From contig JANQJG010000143.1 in assembly GCA_028281785.1 (NCBI GenBank), positions 1-49,533 of the forward strand: a stretch of DNA of 49,533 bases, given 5' to 3'. The position numbers were made by a program, and so were the translations under genes. Shown piece by piece: positions 35,991 through 44,157 of the stretch. Numbering within the stretch: the first letter of the stretch is position 1; each line of letters starts with the position of its first letter. This DNA is from Rhodospirillales bacterium (GTDB lineage Bacteria; Pseudomonadota; Alphaproteobacteria; Rhodospirillales; Shumkoniaceae). Under the pieces are notes generated by a model. The model made no database searches. It saw only the letters and a list, made by a program, of their open reading frames with translations, and was not told where the DNA came from.

Positions 35991-36033
35991 GGAGGAAACC
36001 CTGCATATCGGGGCGGCGCCGGAGGGGCCGCCG

Positions 36034-36354
36034 ATGATCGCCGATCTGGAGGTTCTCGTCAGCGGTATCGGCGTCGTGCTCGCGGTCCTGGTGCTGCTCT
36101 GGGCTTTGACCGTCCTCATGGGGTTCCTGTACCGAACCGCGACGCGGCGACCGAGAAGGCCCGCCCCCGTGTCGGAGGGGATCGGCGATGAGAAGGGTGT
36201 GCCGCCGCACCATCTTGTCGCGATCGCGGCCGCCGTGGCGACAGTGCTTGACCGCCCCCACCGAATCCGCAGGATCGTGGCGCCCACGACTGGGAGGAGC
36301 GGTTGGGCTCGGGACGGCCGGGTGACGCCCTGGCCGATGGGCGGCCGGCGATGA
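36034..36354 (+). CDS. OadG/MmdC-like gamma subunit of the sodium-pump decarboxylase
   Basis: A single-TM small subunit that holds alpha and beta together. The start at ATG 36034 has GGAGGGG upstream and gives 106 residues with one TM (SGIGVVLAVLVLLWALTVLMG), then a basic linker and the family end VPPHHLVAIAAAVATVLD followed by PHRIRRI. The open frame also extends upstream in-frame with the alpha-gene end, which is a shadow. It lies between alpha and the carrier. Confidence 0.8.
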   Translation: MIADLEVLVSGIGVVLAVLVLLWALTVLMGFLYRTATRRPRRPAPVSEGIGDEKGVPPHHLVAIAAAVATVLDRPHRIRRIVAPTTGRSGWARDGRVTPWPMGGRR

Positions 36355-36391
36355 ATGGTGAGAATGGGGGGAGAGGGGGTATCGCGACGCG

Positions 36392-36787
36392 ATGAAGAAG
36401 TTGAGAATCACCATCGAGGGGAAAACCTACGAGGTGACGGTCGAGGTCCTCGACGAGGGTACCGCCGGTCCCACCGGCCCTTCGGTAGCGGCCGTTCCGG
36501 TGCTTTCGCCGCCGGCCAGCAATAGTGGAGTTGAAGCCGGCGCGCCCGCGGCTGTCGCCACGTCGGGCTCCGCGCTGCGGCCGGTCGTCAGCCAGCTCGC
36601 CGGGACCGTCGTGCGTATCGAGGTCGGCGTCGGACAGACGGTTGCCCCGGGCGAGACGCTCCTGGTTCTCGAAGCGATGAAGATGAACACCTCGGTCGTC
36701 GCGCCAGGTGCGGGAACCGTGCAATCCATCTCGGTTGACGTCGGCGCCGTGGTCGAGGAAGGGCAGGTCCTGCTCACCCTGGGCTGA
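36392..36787 (+). CDS. Biotin carrier subunit of the decarboxylase
   Basis: The biotinyl domain is at about residues 63-131, with the biotinylation site Lys97 in VLEAMKMN flanked by the usual hydrophobic residues and the GTVVRIEVGVGQTVAPGETL strand. The first 20 residues (MKKLRITIEGKTYEVTVEVL) form a short domain like that of MmdC/GcdC carriers, joined by a Pro/Ala linker. 6 bp before the beta gene. Confidence 0.93.
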   Translation: MKKLRITIEGKTYEVTVEVLDEGTAGPTGPSVAAVPVLSPPASNSGVEAGAPAAVATSGSALRPVVSQLAGTVVRIEVGVGQTVAPGETLLVLEAMKMNTSVVAPGAGTVQSISVDVGAVVEEGQVLLTLG

Positions 36788-36792
36788 GGGAC

Positions 36793-37929
36793 ATGATGGA
36801 AACCCTGGCCCAACTGTGGGAAATGACCGCCGTGCCCGATCTCACATGGCGCATGCTCGTCATGTGGGTGGTCGTTTTCTTTCTTCTTTATCTCGGCGTG
36901 TACCGGCGGTTCGAGCCCCTGCTCTTGATTCCGATCGCCTTCGGAGCGTTGCTCGCCAATCTGCCGACGCAGGGCCTGATCAACCTCCCCACCGAGCATG
37001 AGGCTGGCGGACTGTTTCACTACATCTCGCAAGGGATTCACCTGGAGATTTTTCCCCCGTTGATCTTCCTCGGGGTCGGGGCGTTGACGGATTTCGGACC
37101 GTTGATCGCCAATCCGCGAACCCTGCTGTTGGGGGCGGCGGCGCAATTCGGCGTCTTCGCAACCTTCATGGGCGCCATCGCGCTCGGCTTCACGGCCGCC
37201 GAGGCGGGTGCGATCGGGATCATCGGCGGCGCCGACGGGCCGACCTCCATCTTCCTCGCCAACAAGCTGGCCCCGGATCTGCTGGGGCCGGTGGCCGTCG
37301 CCGCTTACAGCTATATGGCTTTGGTGCCGGTTATTCAGCCGCCGATCATGCGTGCCTTGACGACCGAGCGGGAACGCAAGATCCGCATGCGGACCCTGCG
37401 TACGGTCACGCGCACGGAGAAACTGCTTTTCGTCCTGCTGGTGACCATCGGCTGTATATTGATTGTGCCCGCCGCCTCGTCCCTGATCGGCATGCTGATG
37501 CTGGGAAACTTCCTGCGCGAGTGCGGGGTGACCGATCGCCTCTCCAAGGCGGCTCAGAACGAGGTGATCAACGTCGTCACCATCTTCCTGGGGACGAGCG
37601 TGGGCATCACGATGACCGGGGAGACCTTTCTCCAGCTTGAAACCCTGAAGATCATGGCGCTCGGCATCCTCGCCTTCGCCGTCGCCACCGCCTCCGGCGT
37701 GTTAATGGCCAAGCTGATGAACCTCGTGGCGCGCAAGAGGCCGATCAATCCGCTTATCGGATCGGCCGGGGTTTCGGCGGTGCCCATGGCCGCGCGGGTT
37801 TCCCAGGTCGAGGGCCAGAGGGCCGACCCCGGAAACTTCCTGCTCATGCATGCCATGGGGCCCAATGTCGCCGGGGTGATTGGAACCGCCGTCGTTGCCG
37901 GATATTTCATCGCCCGTCTGGGGGGATAG
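36793..37929 (+). CDS. Sodium-pumping decarboxylase beta subunit (OadB/MmdB/GcdB)
   Basis: The beta subunit decarboxylates carboxybiotin and pumps Na+ out across the inner membrane. The 378-residue product has about ten TM segments and conserved FPPLIFLGVGALTDFGPL, IIGGADGPTSIFLANKL with the ion-pathway Asp, YSYMALVPVIQPP, GNFLRECGVTDRL and the C-terminal SAVPMAARVSQVEGQR and NVAGVIGTA. All four subunits are therefore present. Confidence 0.93.
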   Translation: MMETLAQLWEMTAVPDLTWRMLVMWVVVFFLLYLGVYRRFEPLLLIPIAFGALLANLPTQGLINLPTEHEAGGLFHYISQGIHLEIFPPLIFLGVGALTDFGPLIANPRTLLLGAAAQFGVFATFMGAIALGFTAAEAGAIGIIGGADGPTSIFLANKLAPDLLGPVAVAAYSYMALVPVIQPPIMRALTTERERKIRMRTLRTVTRTEKLLFVLLVTIGCILIVPAASSLIGMLMLGNFLRECGVTDRLSKAAQNEVINVVTIFLGTSVGITMTGETFLQLETLKIMALGILAFAVATASGVLMAKLMNLVARKRPINPLIGSAGVSAVPMAARVSQVEGQRADPGNFLLMHAMGPNVAGVIGTAVVAGYFIARLGG

Positions 37930-37956
37930 CTCGGCTCATTCTCTGATTTCGACTCT

Positions 37957-37989
37957 CACCGCCTCGCACCCAGCGGTGATGGGTTTTTT
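37957..37989 (+). terminator. Terminator after the decarboxylase operon
   Basis: CACCGC (37957-37962) pairs with GCGGTG (37973-37978) around a ten-base loop; GATGGG then TTTTTT follow. The long loop makes it moderate, but the T run and position 28 bp after the beta gene fit. From 37990 to 38252 I see no gene and no clear signal apart from a good SD (CGGAGG) before the next gene. Confidence 0.55.
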
Positions 37990-38252
37990 CTATCAACATT
38001 CGTTGTGAAATCGATTGGTTCGATCAGCGGCAGAGCCCCAACTGTCGGTCGCGAGGCAGGGTGTTCCGTCTGTTCCGAGTCGGCCATCCATCTCGCCGCG
38101 TTGGGAGGGGAACCAGCAATCGATGCGTGAAGCCAGTGACCACGTCGGGCGTGCCGAGCGCCGGCGCGTAGTGGACCGGGTGGCCGTCAGGGCACAACGC
38201 AGATGGGTGGACCTAAAGACATAGTGCTCTAGACCCGCTTTCGGAGGCAGGA

Positions 38253-39782
38253 ATGATATCCACCATTAATATGTTGAAGGATAGTGGCTCCGGCCCGGGT
38301 GGTGGTGATGAACGCTCCCCCATGTCGATGGAAACGGATACCGAGCGTGAAGCTACGCCCGTTGTCGTTCTGCCCGGCGATGGCATCGGTCCGGAAATCG
38401 TAGCGGCCACTCTTCGCGTTGTTGAGGCGGCGTATCCGCATATCGACTGGACGTATTTTGAGGCCGGCGCGGAAGTGTTCCGCAAGGGATTGGCGTCGGG
38501 CGTGCCGCGCGAGACCATCGACGCCATCGCCAAAACCGGTGTGGTGCTGAAAGGGCCGCTGGAAACGCCGGTCGGATATGGCGAGAAAAGCGCCAATGTC
38601 ACGCTGCGTAAGCTGTTCGAGCTGTACGGAAACTTGCGGCCGGTCCGTGAGCTGCCCGGACTTCGAACCCCCTATTCCGGTCGTGGGATCGACTTGGTCA
38701 TTCTGAGGGAGAATGTAGAGGATCTGTACGCGGGCATCGAGCACATGCAGACCCCGGGCGTCGCGCAGTGCCTGAAGCTGATCTCCCGCAAGGGGAGCGA
38801 AAAGATCACCCGTCTGGCCTTTGAGCTCGCCCGCGCTGAGGGGCGCGGGTCGGTCCACTGCGCTACCAAGGCCAACATCATGAAGCTCACCGAGGGTCTT
38901 TTCAAAAAGACCTTCGAGGAGGTCGCCGAGGAGTACGAGGAGATCTCGGCCCGACACATCGTGATCGACAACTGCGCCCATCGGCTGGTGATGAATCCGG
39001 AGTCCTTCGATGTCATCGTTACTTCGAACATGAACGGTGACATTCTGAGCGATCTCGCGGCGGGTCTCGTCGGGGGGCTCGGTTTGGTGCCGAGCGCGAA
39101 CATCGGCGAGCGGGTTGCCATGTTCGAGGCGGTTCATGGCTCGGCGCCGGATATCGCCGGGCGCGGTGTCGCCAATCCGACCGCGCTGATGTTGTCGGCG
39201 GTCATGATGCTACGCCATATCGGCGCGTTCGAGGCGGCAGAGAACATCGAGCACGCCCTTTTCGTCACGCTTGAGGAGGGGCGCTGCTTGACGGCTGATA
39301 TCATGCGCAGCCACTCGCCGGTTACGACGGACCGCTTCAGCGATGAGGTGATCGCGAATCTTGGCCGACGCTCGGCTAGCCTCCGGCCGAGGACCTACGA
39401 CGCCTTGGTCCTCCGTCCCGATCTGAACGGAGCCGATGTCTCGATAGACCGGCATCTGGACGGCGTGGATATCTTCATCGAGTGGGGTGCCGAGGCCGAG
39501 ACCCTGGGGCATCGCCTGACGGATGTCGCCCGCGGAACCCCTTTCAAACTCGAGATGATATCGAATCGGGGGATGAAGGTCTTCCCGGCCAATGGAGGCC
39601 AAACGGACATGGTCGACCACTGGCGCTGCCGTTTCGTCGCGGTCAATGGCGGCGGAGTCGAAGACGACTCGATCCTCGAGCTGTTGCGGCGTATCGGCGC
39701 GGAATATCGCTGGATGCATGTCGAGAAGCTTCAACGGTTCGACGGCGGAGCCGGCTATTCGCGGGCCCAGGGGGAGGGCTGA
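38253..39782 (+). CDS. icd: Isocitrate dehydrogenase, large two-domain type, probably NAD-dependent
   Basis: Oxidatively decarboxylates isocitrate in the TCA cycle. The 509-residue product has the catalytic domain ILRENVEDLYAGIEHMQTPG, KANIMKLTEGLFKKTFEEV, HIVIDNCAHRLVMNP, and VTSNMNGDILSDLAAGLVGG. At the coenzyme site it reads HGSAPDIAGRGVANPTA; Asp-Ile here indicates NAD+ over NADP+ (NADP enzymes have Lys-Tyr). Beyond about residue 375 a C-terminal domain follows, as in Thermus-like and alphaproteobacterial enzymes. SD CGGAGG supports ATG 38253. Confidence 0.85.
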   Translation: MISTINMLKDSGSGPGGGDERSPMSMETDTEREATPVVVLPGDGIGPEIVAATLRVVEAAYPHIDWTYFEAGAEVFRKGLASGVPRETIDAIAKTGVVLKGPLETPVGYGEKSANVTLRKLFELYGNLRPVRELPGLRTPYSGRGIDLVILRENVEDLYAGIEHMQTPGVAQCLKLISRKGSEKITRLAFELARAEGRGSVHCATKANIMKLTEGLFKKTFEEVAEEYEEISARHIVIDNCAHRLVMNPESFDVIVTSNMNGDILSDLAAGLVGGLGLVPSANIGERVAMFEAVHGSAPDIAGRGVANPTALMLSAVMMLRHIGAFEAAENIEHALFVTLEEGRCLTADIMRSHSPVTTDRFSDEVIANLGRRSASLRPRTYDALVLRPDLNGADVSIDRHLDGVDIFIEWGAEAETLGHRLTDVARGTPFKLEMISNRGMKVFPANGGQTDMVDHWRCRFVAVNGGGVEDDSILELLRRIGAEYRWMHVEKLQRFDGGAGYSRAQGEG

Positions 39783-39831
39783 TCCCGACGTTCACGATCG
39801 ACCGGGGGACTGCACAGAGGAGACAAGGCCA

Positions 39832-40140
39832 ATGGGAATCGTACACCGCTATCAATCCTTGATCGAAGATCACCGCGGGCTGGAATCCGAAATCATGGAC
39901 GAGCTCAAGCGGCCTATGCCGGATTCCATGCAGATACAGCGGCTGAAGCGCCGGAAGCTTCGCGTTAAGGACGAGCTTTCCGCGATCGAGCGACTGTTGG
40001 AGGCGATCGACGTCCGGCCCGAAGTGGCTCAAGCCTCCTCGAAGGGGCGCCGCCAGCCGACAGCCGGTGGCCTGGTGTCGAACCGGTCGCTGCGACATGG
40101 GGAGCGGGCCGGCTACGGGGGAGGCGCCGAGGCGGCATAA
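39832..40140 (+). CDS. DUF465 (YdcH-like) small helical protein
   Basis: I set the start at MGIVHRYQSLIEDHRGLESE with GAGGAGACAAGG upstream. The core IMDELKRPMPDSMQIQRLKR and RKLRVKDELSAIERLL is the DUF465 coiled-helix pattern of about 50-60 residues. The remaining about 35 residues are a basic, Gly-rich tail not typical of the family. Function unknown. It follows icd by 49 bp. Confidence 0.75.
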   Translation: MGIVHRYQSLIEDHRGLESEIMDELKRPMPDSMQIQRLKRRKLRVKDELSAIERLLEAIDVRPEVAQASSKGRRQPTAGGLVSNRSLRHGERAGYGGGAEAA

Positions 40141-40244
40141 ATACGCCGATGCCGCGGTAGCCGTGCGGCGCTTTCGGCCACGTCGGTCAGACGCCTCCGA
40201 TGAGGGCTTGATCGCGACGGCGAATTGGGGTGGAGTGCGGCGCC

Positions 40245-40550
40245 ATGAGCGCTACCTCCCCCGACCCATCTCATTCAAAATGCGTCCGCGTGGTCATCGA
40301 GGGCCGCGTTCAGGGGGTGTGGTTTCGAGCCTGGACAGCCGAGCAGGCACGGAGCCTCGGTCTGGAAGGTTGGGTTCGGAACCGTATGGATGGATCGGTG
40401 GAGGCCTTGTTCTCCGGTCCCAAGAGTGTGGTCAACGAAATGTTGGAGGCGTGCTGGGACGGGCCGCCCGCGGCTGCCGTGCGCTCGGTTACGCCACACC
40501 CGGCATCGCCTCCCGAGTCGTCGGGATTCCGGCAGTTGCCGACCCTTTGA
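40245..40550 (+). CDS. acyP: Acylphosphatase
   Basis: Small enzyme that hydrolyses acyl phosphates. The core has [21 protein letters not shown] with the active Arg of [24 protein letters not shown] with the catalytic Asn of VRNR, and the alpha/beta sandwich of about 90 residues. ATG 40245 (GGAGTGCGG upstream) gives 101 residues; GTG 40230 is alternative. The 3' end overlaps lipB by 62 bp in convergent orientation. Confidence 0.9.
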   Translation: MSATSPDPSHSKCVRVVIEGRVQGVWFRAWTAEQARSLGLEGWVRNRMDGSVEALFSGPKSVVNEMLEACWDGPPAAAVRSVTPHPASPPESSGFRQLPTL

Positions 40551-41196
40551 TCATCGGCGAGAACGCGTCGTCGAACGTCGCCCGCAACGTGTCGTCCAGT
40601 TCGGTCATGGAGGCGCGCACCCCCAAGGCTTCGAGGGACGTGACGCCGTGTTCCGATATCCCGCAGGGGACAATGCCTCGGAAATGGTCGAGATCGGGGC
40701 AAAGGTTGATCGAGGCGCCGTGAAATGTGACCCAGCGCCGGACGCGGACGCCGATGGCGGCGATCTTCTCATCCCCTTTTCCAGAATCGATCCAGATGCC
40801 GACGCGTCCTTCCCGCCGCTCACCATTGATGCCGAATCGGCCCAGGGCGGCGATCAGCCAGCTTTCGAGCGCGTGAACATAGGCACGGATGTCGCGCCCT
40901 CGGCGCTGAAGATCGAGCATCACATAGGCGACGCGCTGACCGGGCCCGTGATAGGTGAACTGCCCACCCCGCCCAGTGCGGTGTACGGGAAACCGACCCG
41001 GGTCCAGAAGCTCATCTGGGCGGGCGCTGGTACCGGCCGTGTAAAGCGGCGGATGCTCCAGCAGCCAGACGGTTTCCGGCGCCGTCCCCGCGCGGATCTC
41101 GCCGACCCGCTGCTCCATGAAGGATACAGCGTCCAGATAGTCCACGGGCTTGGTATCCCGGCGCCACTCGATCATGCCAGGGGCCATTGATCTCAT
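40489..41196 (-). CDS. lipB: Octanoyl-[acyl-carrier-protein]:protein N-octanoyltransferase (lipoate biosynthesis)
   Basis: Transfers octanoyl groups from ACP to lipoyl domains. The 235-residue product has the family [20 protein letters not shown], the acyl-enzyme Cys178 in [15 protein letters not shown], and the general-base Lys144 in [19 protein letters not shown]-terminal ~20 residues beyond the conserved body are encoded in the region overlapping acyP. Start ATG 41196; ATG 41187 is alternative. Confidence 0.95.
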   Translation of the reverse strand: MRSMAPGMIEWRRDTKPVDYLDAVSFMEQRVGEIRAGTAPETVWLLEHPPLYTAGTSARPDELLDPGRFPVHRTGRGGQFTYHGPGQRVAYVMLDLQRRGRDIRAYVHALESWLIAALGRFGINGERREGRVGIWIDSGKGDEKIAAIGVRVRRWVTFHGASINLCPDLDHFRGIVPCGISEHGVTSLEALGVRASMTELDDTLRATFDDAFSPMIKGSATAGIPTTREAMPGVA

Positions 41197-41294
41197 TCCG
41201 TTTTCGATCCCTCGGGCGCTTGATCGCAGCCTGAGGATTTGCTATTTCCGGGCGTAATATTTTGGCAACGCGGCATGATGTCGCAAGGGAATTC

Positions 41295-41381
41295 GCGGTC
41301 GTGGCGGAATTGGTAGACGCGCAGCGTTGAGGTCGCTGTGGGGGAGACCCCGTGGAAGTTCGAGTCTTCTCGACCGCACCA
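41295..41381 (+). tRNA. tRNA-Leu (anticodon GAG)
   Basis: An 87-base class II tRNA with acceptor GCGGTCG/CGACCGC, A discriminator and encoded CCA (41379-41381). The anticodon stem CAGCG/CGCTG encloses loop TTGAGGT, anticodon GAG at 41329-41331, which reads CUC/CUU leucine codons. A long variable arm (TGGGGGAGACCCCG) confirms leucine class, and TTCGAGT is the T-loop. Confidence 0.95.
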
Positions 41382-41387
41382 TATCTG

Positions 41388-41417
41388 CAAGGCCCGCCGC
41401 CATCGCGACGGGCCTTG
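41388..41417 (+). terminator. Hairpin after tRNA-Leu (likely terminator)
   Basis: CAAGGCCCG (41388-41396) and CGGGCCTTG (41409-41417) form a perfect 9-bp stem with a 12-base loop, seven bases after the tRNA. There is no T run, so it may act as a weak or Rho-assisted terminator or as a processing boundary. Confidence 0.5.
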
Positions 41418-41566
41418 ACGCTTCGGAAAGGGTGATACGGTGCGGTTTGGCGTCCGTTGACGGCCGAACCGTCCGCTTCCAGCTCAAGCGGGATCTGGCG
41501 AGCCCGCCATAACGCCGCTGGTATTGCGGGGTTGGCGCGGCCCAGTCGGGACGGAAGGGTGCGGAG

Positions 41567-42973
41567 ATGGTCGACGAACCGGCGCGTGACCCCATGCCCG
41601 AAGAGACGCTGACGGACGCGCAGCGCCTGGGACTCGACGCGGAGCTCGAGCATCGGATCGTCGACGCCTTGGAGGCCGACGATTCGGCTGGCGTACGTGA
41701 GCTTGTCGCGCCGCTTCACTATGCCGACATCGCCGATCTCCTCGAGCATCTCGCGGGCGACGACCGGCGCAAGCTCATTGCCATCATCGGCGAAGATTTT
41801 CATGCGGACGTGCTGTCCGAGCTGGACGAGGCCGTCCGTGACAACGTCATCGACGATCTGGAAGTCGAGGACCTGGCTGCGGTCGTCAGCGAGCTGGATA
41901 CCGACGACGCCGTAGACATCATCGAGGAGCTGGACGAGGAGGAACAGCTACAGGTCCTCGAGGCCATCCCGGCCGGCGACCGGACCCTGATCGAGGAGGC
42001 GCTCACCTATCCAGAGGACAGTGCCGGCCGCCTCATGCAACGCGAGGTGGTCACCGTGCCCACCTTCTGGACGGTGGGCGAGGCCATCGATTTCCTGCGA
42101 GCCAGTGCCGATGAGGACTCGCTGCCCGAAGCGTTCTACGACATCTTCGTCGTCGATCCCATGCATCGGCCGGTGGGCGCGATCTCCCTCAGCGGGGTGC
42201 TGCGGACGCGGCGTCCCGTGCCGGTCTCGGAGATCATGGACCCGGAGATGAAGCTCATTCCCGTCGCCATGGACCAGGAGGAGGTGGCCTTCCTGTTCCG
42301 CCAGCGGGACCTCGTCTCCGCGCCGGTGGTTGGTGACGGTGGACGTCTGGTGGGGGCCATCACCATCGACGACGTGGTCGACGTCATCGACGAGGAGCAC
42401 GAAGAGGACATCATGCGCATGGCGGGCGTACAGGAGGACGACCTCTATAGCGCCGTTCTGGCGACCACGCGCTCCCGCTTCACTTGGCTGCTCGTCAATC
42501 TGGGCACGGCGGTCCTGGCCTCCGTCGTGATCGGGCTGTTTCAAGGCACGATCGAGCAGATGGTCGCGCTTGCCGTGCTGATGCCGATCGTCGCGTCGAT
42601 GGGCGGCAACGCCGGAACCCAAACGCTGACGGTGGCCGTGCGCGGCCTCGCGACACGCGAGATCACCCCGACCAACGCGCTTCGAGTGATGGGCAAGGAA
42701 CTGCTGGTCGGCGGCATCAACGGGCTCCTTTTCGCCGTCATCACGGGCCTCGTGGCCTGGCTCTGGTTCTCCAGCCCTCTCCTCGGGGTGGTCATCGGGC
42801 TGGCGATGATCGCCAACCTCCTCGTCGCCGCGTTGTCCGGTAGCCTGACGCCGCTTGTCCTGGATCGCCTGCGCATTGATCCCGCCGTCGGCTCGAGCGT
42901 CATCCTGACCACGGTGACGGACGTGGTCGGCTTCTTCGTCTTCCTCGCGCTCGGGGCCTGGCTGCTCCTTTGA
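41567..42973 (+). CDS. mgtE: Magnesium transporter MgtE
   Basis: Mg2+ channel gated by cytosolic Mg2+. The 468-residue product has the N domain (residues about 20-135, helical, with DIADLLEHLAGDDRRKLIAI), two CBS domains (about 140-265: FYDIFVVDPMHRPVGAISLS, and VVGDGGRLVGAITIDDVVDV), a plug helix, and five TM segments beginning about 295 with MPIVASMGGNAGTQTLTVAV. The final TTVTDVVGFFVFLALGAWLL carries the pore Asp. GGAG precedes the ATG. Confidence 0.95.
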   Translation: MVDEPARDPMPEETLTDAQRLGLDAELEHRIVDALEADDSAGVRELVAPLHYADIADLLEHLAGDDRRKLIAIIGEDFHADVLSELDEAVRDNVIDDLEVEDLAAVVSELDTDDAVDIIEELDEEEQLQVLEAIPAGDRTLIEEALTYPEDSAGRLMQREVVTVPTFWTVGEAIDFLRASADEDSLPEAFYDIFVVDPMHRPVGAISLSGVLRTRRPVPVSEIMDPEMKLIPVAMDQEEVAFLFRQRDLVSAPVVGDGGRLVGAITIDDVVDVIDEEHEEDIMRMAGVQEDDLYSAVLATTRSRFTWLLVNLGTAVLASVVIGLFQGTIEQMVALAVLMPIVASMGGNAGTQTLTVAVRGLATREITPTNALRVMGKELLVGGINGLLFAVITGLVAWLWFSSPLLGVVIGLAMIANLLVAALSGSLTPLVLDRLRIDPAVGSSVILTTVTDVVGFFVFLALGAWLLL

Positions 42974-43022
42974 CGGAAGATTCCCTTCGGGAGCGGGACC
43001 TATCCATGGTGAGAAGTCCGGG

Positions 43023-43415
43023 CTAAGCCTCGTGTCTTTGTTCGGTGGAGTGGCCACAGACGAACGCCGGGGAAAACGGCCTTAGCCGACCCTCGACCAA
43101 GGCCTGGGCGGCGTCCCGAACGAGCGCGGCTCCGCCGCCGTGCAGCACCTGAATTCCGGCCGACTCGGACGCCCGCAGCGGGCCGCGGCCCATGCCGTTG
43201 GCGACTAGAACCCGGACACCCCGTTGGGCCAGGCCGTTGACCAGGTCGTGGCAGTGTCCGTGGCCGTCGGACGGGTTGGGGAGCACGCGGGCCGATGCGA
43301 TCCGGCCGTCCTCGACGGCGACAAGGGTGAACGCCTCGCAATGACCGAAATGGTCGGACAGGGGAGCATCGAGCCCGCCCGGGCCGTCGCATGGAAAGCC
43401 GACGATCATGTTCAT
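43023..43415 (-). CDS. NifX/NifB-type dinitrogenase iron-molybdenum cofactor-binding protein
   Basis: A single NifX/NafY-like domain of 130 residues: VGFPCDGPGGLDAPLSDHFG and GVRVLVANGMGRGPLRASES are the family pattern. A His/Cys-rich stretch GHGHCHDL, an early Cys (FPCDG) and another (HFGHC) are candidate metal ligands. Its start overlaps the DUF134 stop (ATGA). No nif structural genes are nearby. I infer binding or transfer of an Fe- or Mo-containing cluster. Confidence 0.85.
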   Translation of the reverse strand: MNMIVGFPCDGPGGLDAPLSDHFGHCEAFTLVAVEDGRIASARVLPNPSDGHGHCHDLVNGLAQRGVRVLVANGMGRGPLRASESAGIQVLHGGGAALVRDAAQALVEGRLRPFSPAFVCGHSTEQRHEA

Positions 43416-43771
43416 GGATTCGTTTCCTCCGGTTCGGACGAGTTTTTCGTGCGACCGACGGCCGAGTCGCCGCCGGTCGGTCGGACTTCATAATGGCCGC
43501 CGAGGATTCTCAGCGCCATGCCGTGGACGAGGGCACGCGCGATGGTGCGGCGGGCCGAAGCGAGGATGCGCCCGAAGGTCTGACGGGAGATCCCCATCCG
43601 CCGGGCGGCCTCGCCCTGTTCCAGACCTGCCAGATCGGTAAGCCGGACGGCCTCGAACCCGTCCACGGGCAGATAGACCTCCTGGAGATCCCGCATGGGG
43701 ATGCCGCGAGGCTTGAAGTCGACGGCGTCGGGGATCGCGCTGACGACTCGGCACTTGGACGGCCTGGGCAT
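43412..43771 (-). CDS. DUF134 (UPF0251) helix-turn-helix protein, copy 1
   Basis: 119 residues, with a Cys near the N-terminus (MPRPSKCRVV), the DUF134 middle LPVDGFEAVRLTDLAGLEQGEAA and the HTH region RRMGISRQTFGRILASARRT. These proteins resemble sigma region 4-type regulators and occur beside metal-cluster proteins. ATG 43771 was chosen over TTG 43780 because MPRP is shared with copy 2. There is no SD; the hairpin palindrome ends 7 bp upstream, so a near-leaderless mRNA is possible. It is coupled to the NifX-like gene. Confidence 0.85.
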   Translation of the reverse strand: MPRPSKCRVVSAIPDAVDFKPRGIPMRDLQEVYLPVDGFEAVRLTDLAGLEQGEAARRMGISRQTFGRILASARRTIARALVHGMALRILGGHYEVRPTGGDSAVGRTKNSSEPEETNP

Positions 43772-43777
43772 GGGCCA

Positions 43778-43817
43778 CAAAAGTCTGTTATAGTCGCAAG
43801 ACTATAACAGACTTTTG
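43778..43817. promoter_or_regulatory. 18-bp perfect inverted repeat with GCAA loop (candidate operator or bidirectional terminator)
   Basis: CAAAAGTCTGTTATAGTC (43778-43795) is perfectly repeated inverted at 43800-43817 around GCAA. As RNA it would have a GNRA tetraloop and a T run at each end. Inside lie TATAAC hexamers on both strands (43803-43808 plus; 43792-43787 minus) that could be -10 elements. It could be an operator for DUF134, a bidirectional promoter, or a terminator of the upstream minus-strand pair. Confidence 0.6.
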
Positions 43818-43824
43818 GACTGAG

Positions 43825-43932
43825 ATGCCAGAACAAACCCTCTACGATGGAATTTACGGTCTAGTGCTCAAAACGTCGGCCACGACCGTGGGCATCCATG
43901 GCGGATGGTGCTCAGGTCTCCTCATGATGTGA
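43825..43932 (+). CDS. Possible 35-residue ORF divergent from DUF134 copy 1
   Basis: ATG 43825 begins 8 bp after the large inverted repeat on the plus strand and reads MPEQTLYDGIYGLVLKTSAT, ending in GLLMM and TGA. I recognise no family. A hydrophobic middle stretch with one Cys is visible. No good SD; if the plus-strand TATAAC is a promoter, the leader would be about 10 bases. May be chance. Confidence 0.2.
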   Translation: MPEQTLYDGIYGLVLKTSATTVGIHGGWCSGLLMM

Positions 43933-44157
43933 TGGCGAGTCGGCGCCGGGTATCTTTTCCCCGGCATCGCCGTCGGGGCGCCACGTCCTCTCGCTTTCCA
44001 TGGGCGACATCGCGGCTCCTCCCCGAACGCGGCACCGATTCCGCCGCCTGCGCGGCGAGCCGTTCGACGTGCCGGCCCCGGGGCGACACAGCCCCATGGC
44101 CCGGCCGGTTCTCGGTCCGGCTCCTTTGGGGCCGGTTCTGTCATGGTTAGGCATCAT
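43912..44157 (-). CDS. DUF5320-like small protein
   Basis: 81 residues starting MMPNHDRTGPKGAGPRTGRA followed by MGLC. The D-R/G-TGP-x-G-x-GP-x-TGR-x-x-GxC pattern is the signature of DUF5320 proteins as I recall it. The rest is Arg/Gly-rich with few hydrophobics and one more Cys. Its ATG overlaps the stop of DUF134 copy 2 (ATGA). The alternative start is the second ATG (44154). Function is unknown; the family often neighbours NifX-like and DUF134 genes. Confidence 0.7.
   Translation of the reverse strand: MMPNHDRTGPKGAGPRTGRAMGLCRPGAGTSNGSPRRRRNRCRVRGGAAMSPMESERTWRPDGDAGEKIPGADSPSHHEET

Noticed and set aside
43854..44144. A 96-codon minus-strand frame (MTEPAPKEPDREPAG) overlapping the DUF5320-like gene
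   Set aside because: The other frame has the DUF5320 signature and an ATGA overlap with DUF134 copy 2; this frame is its out-of-frame shadow.
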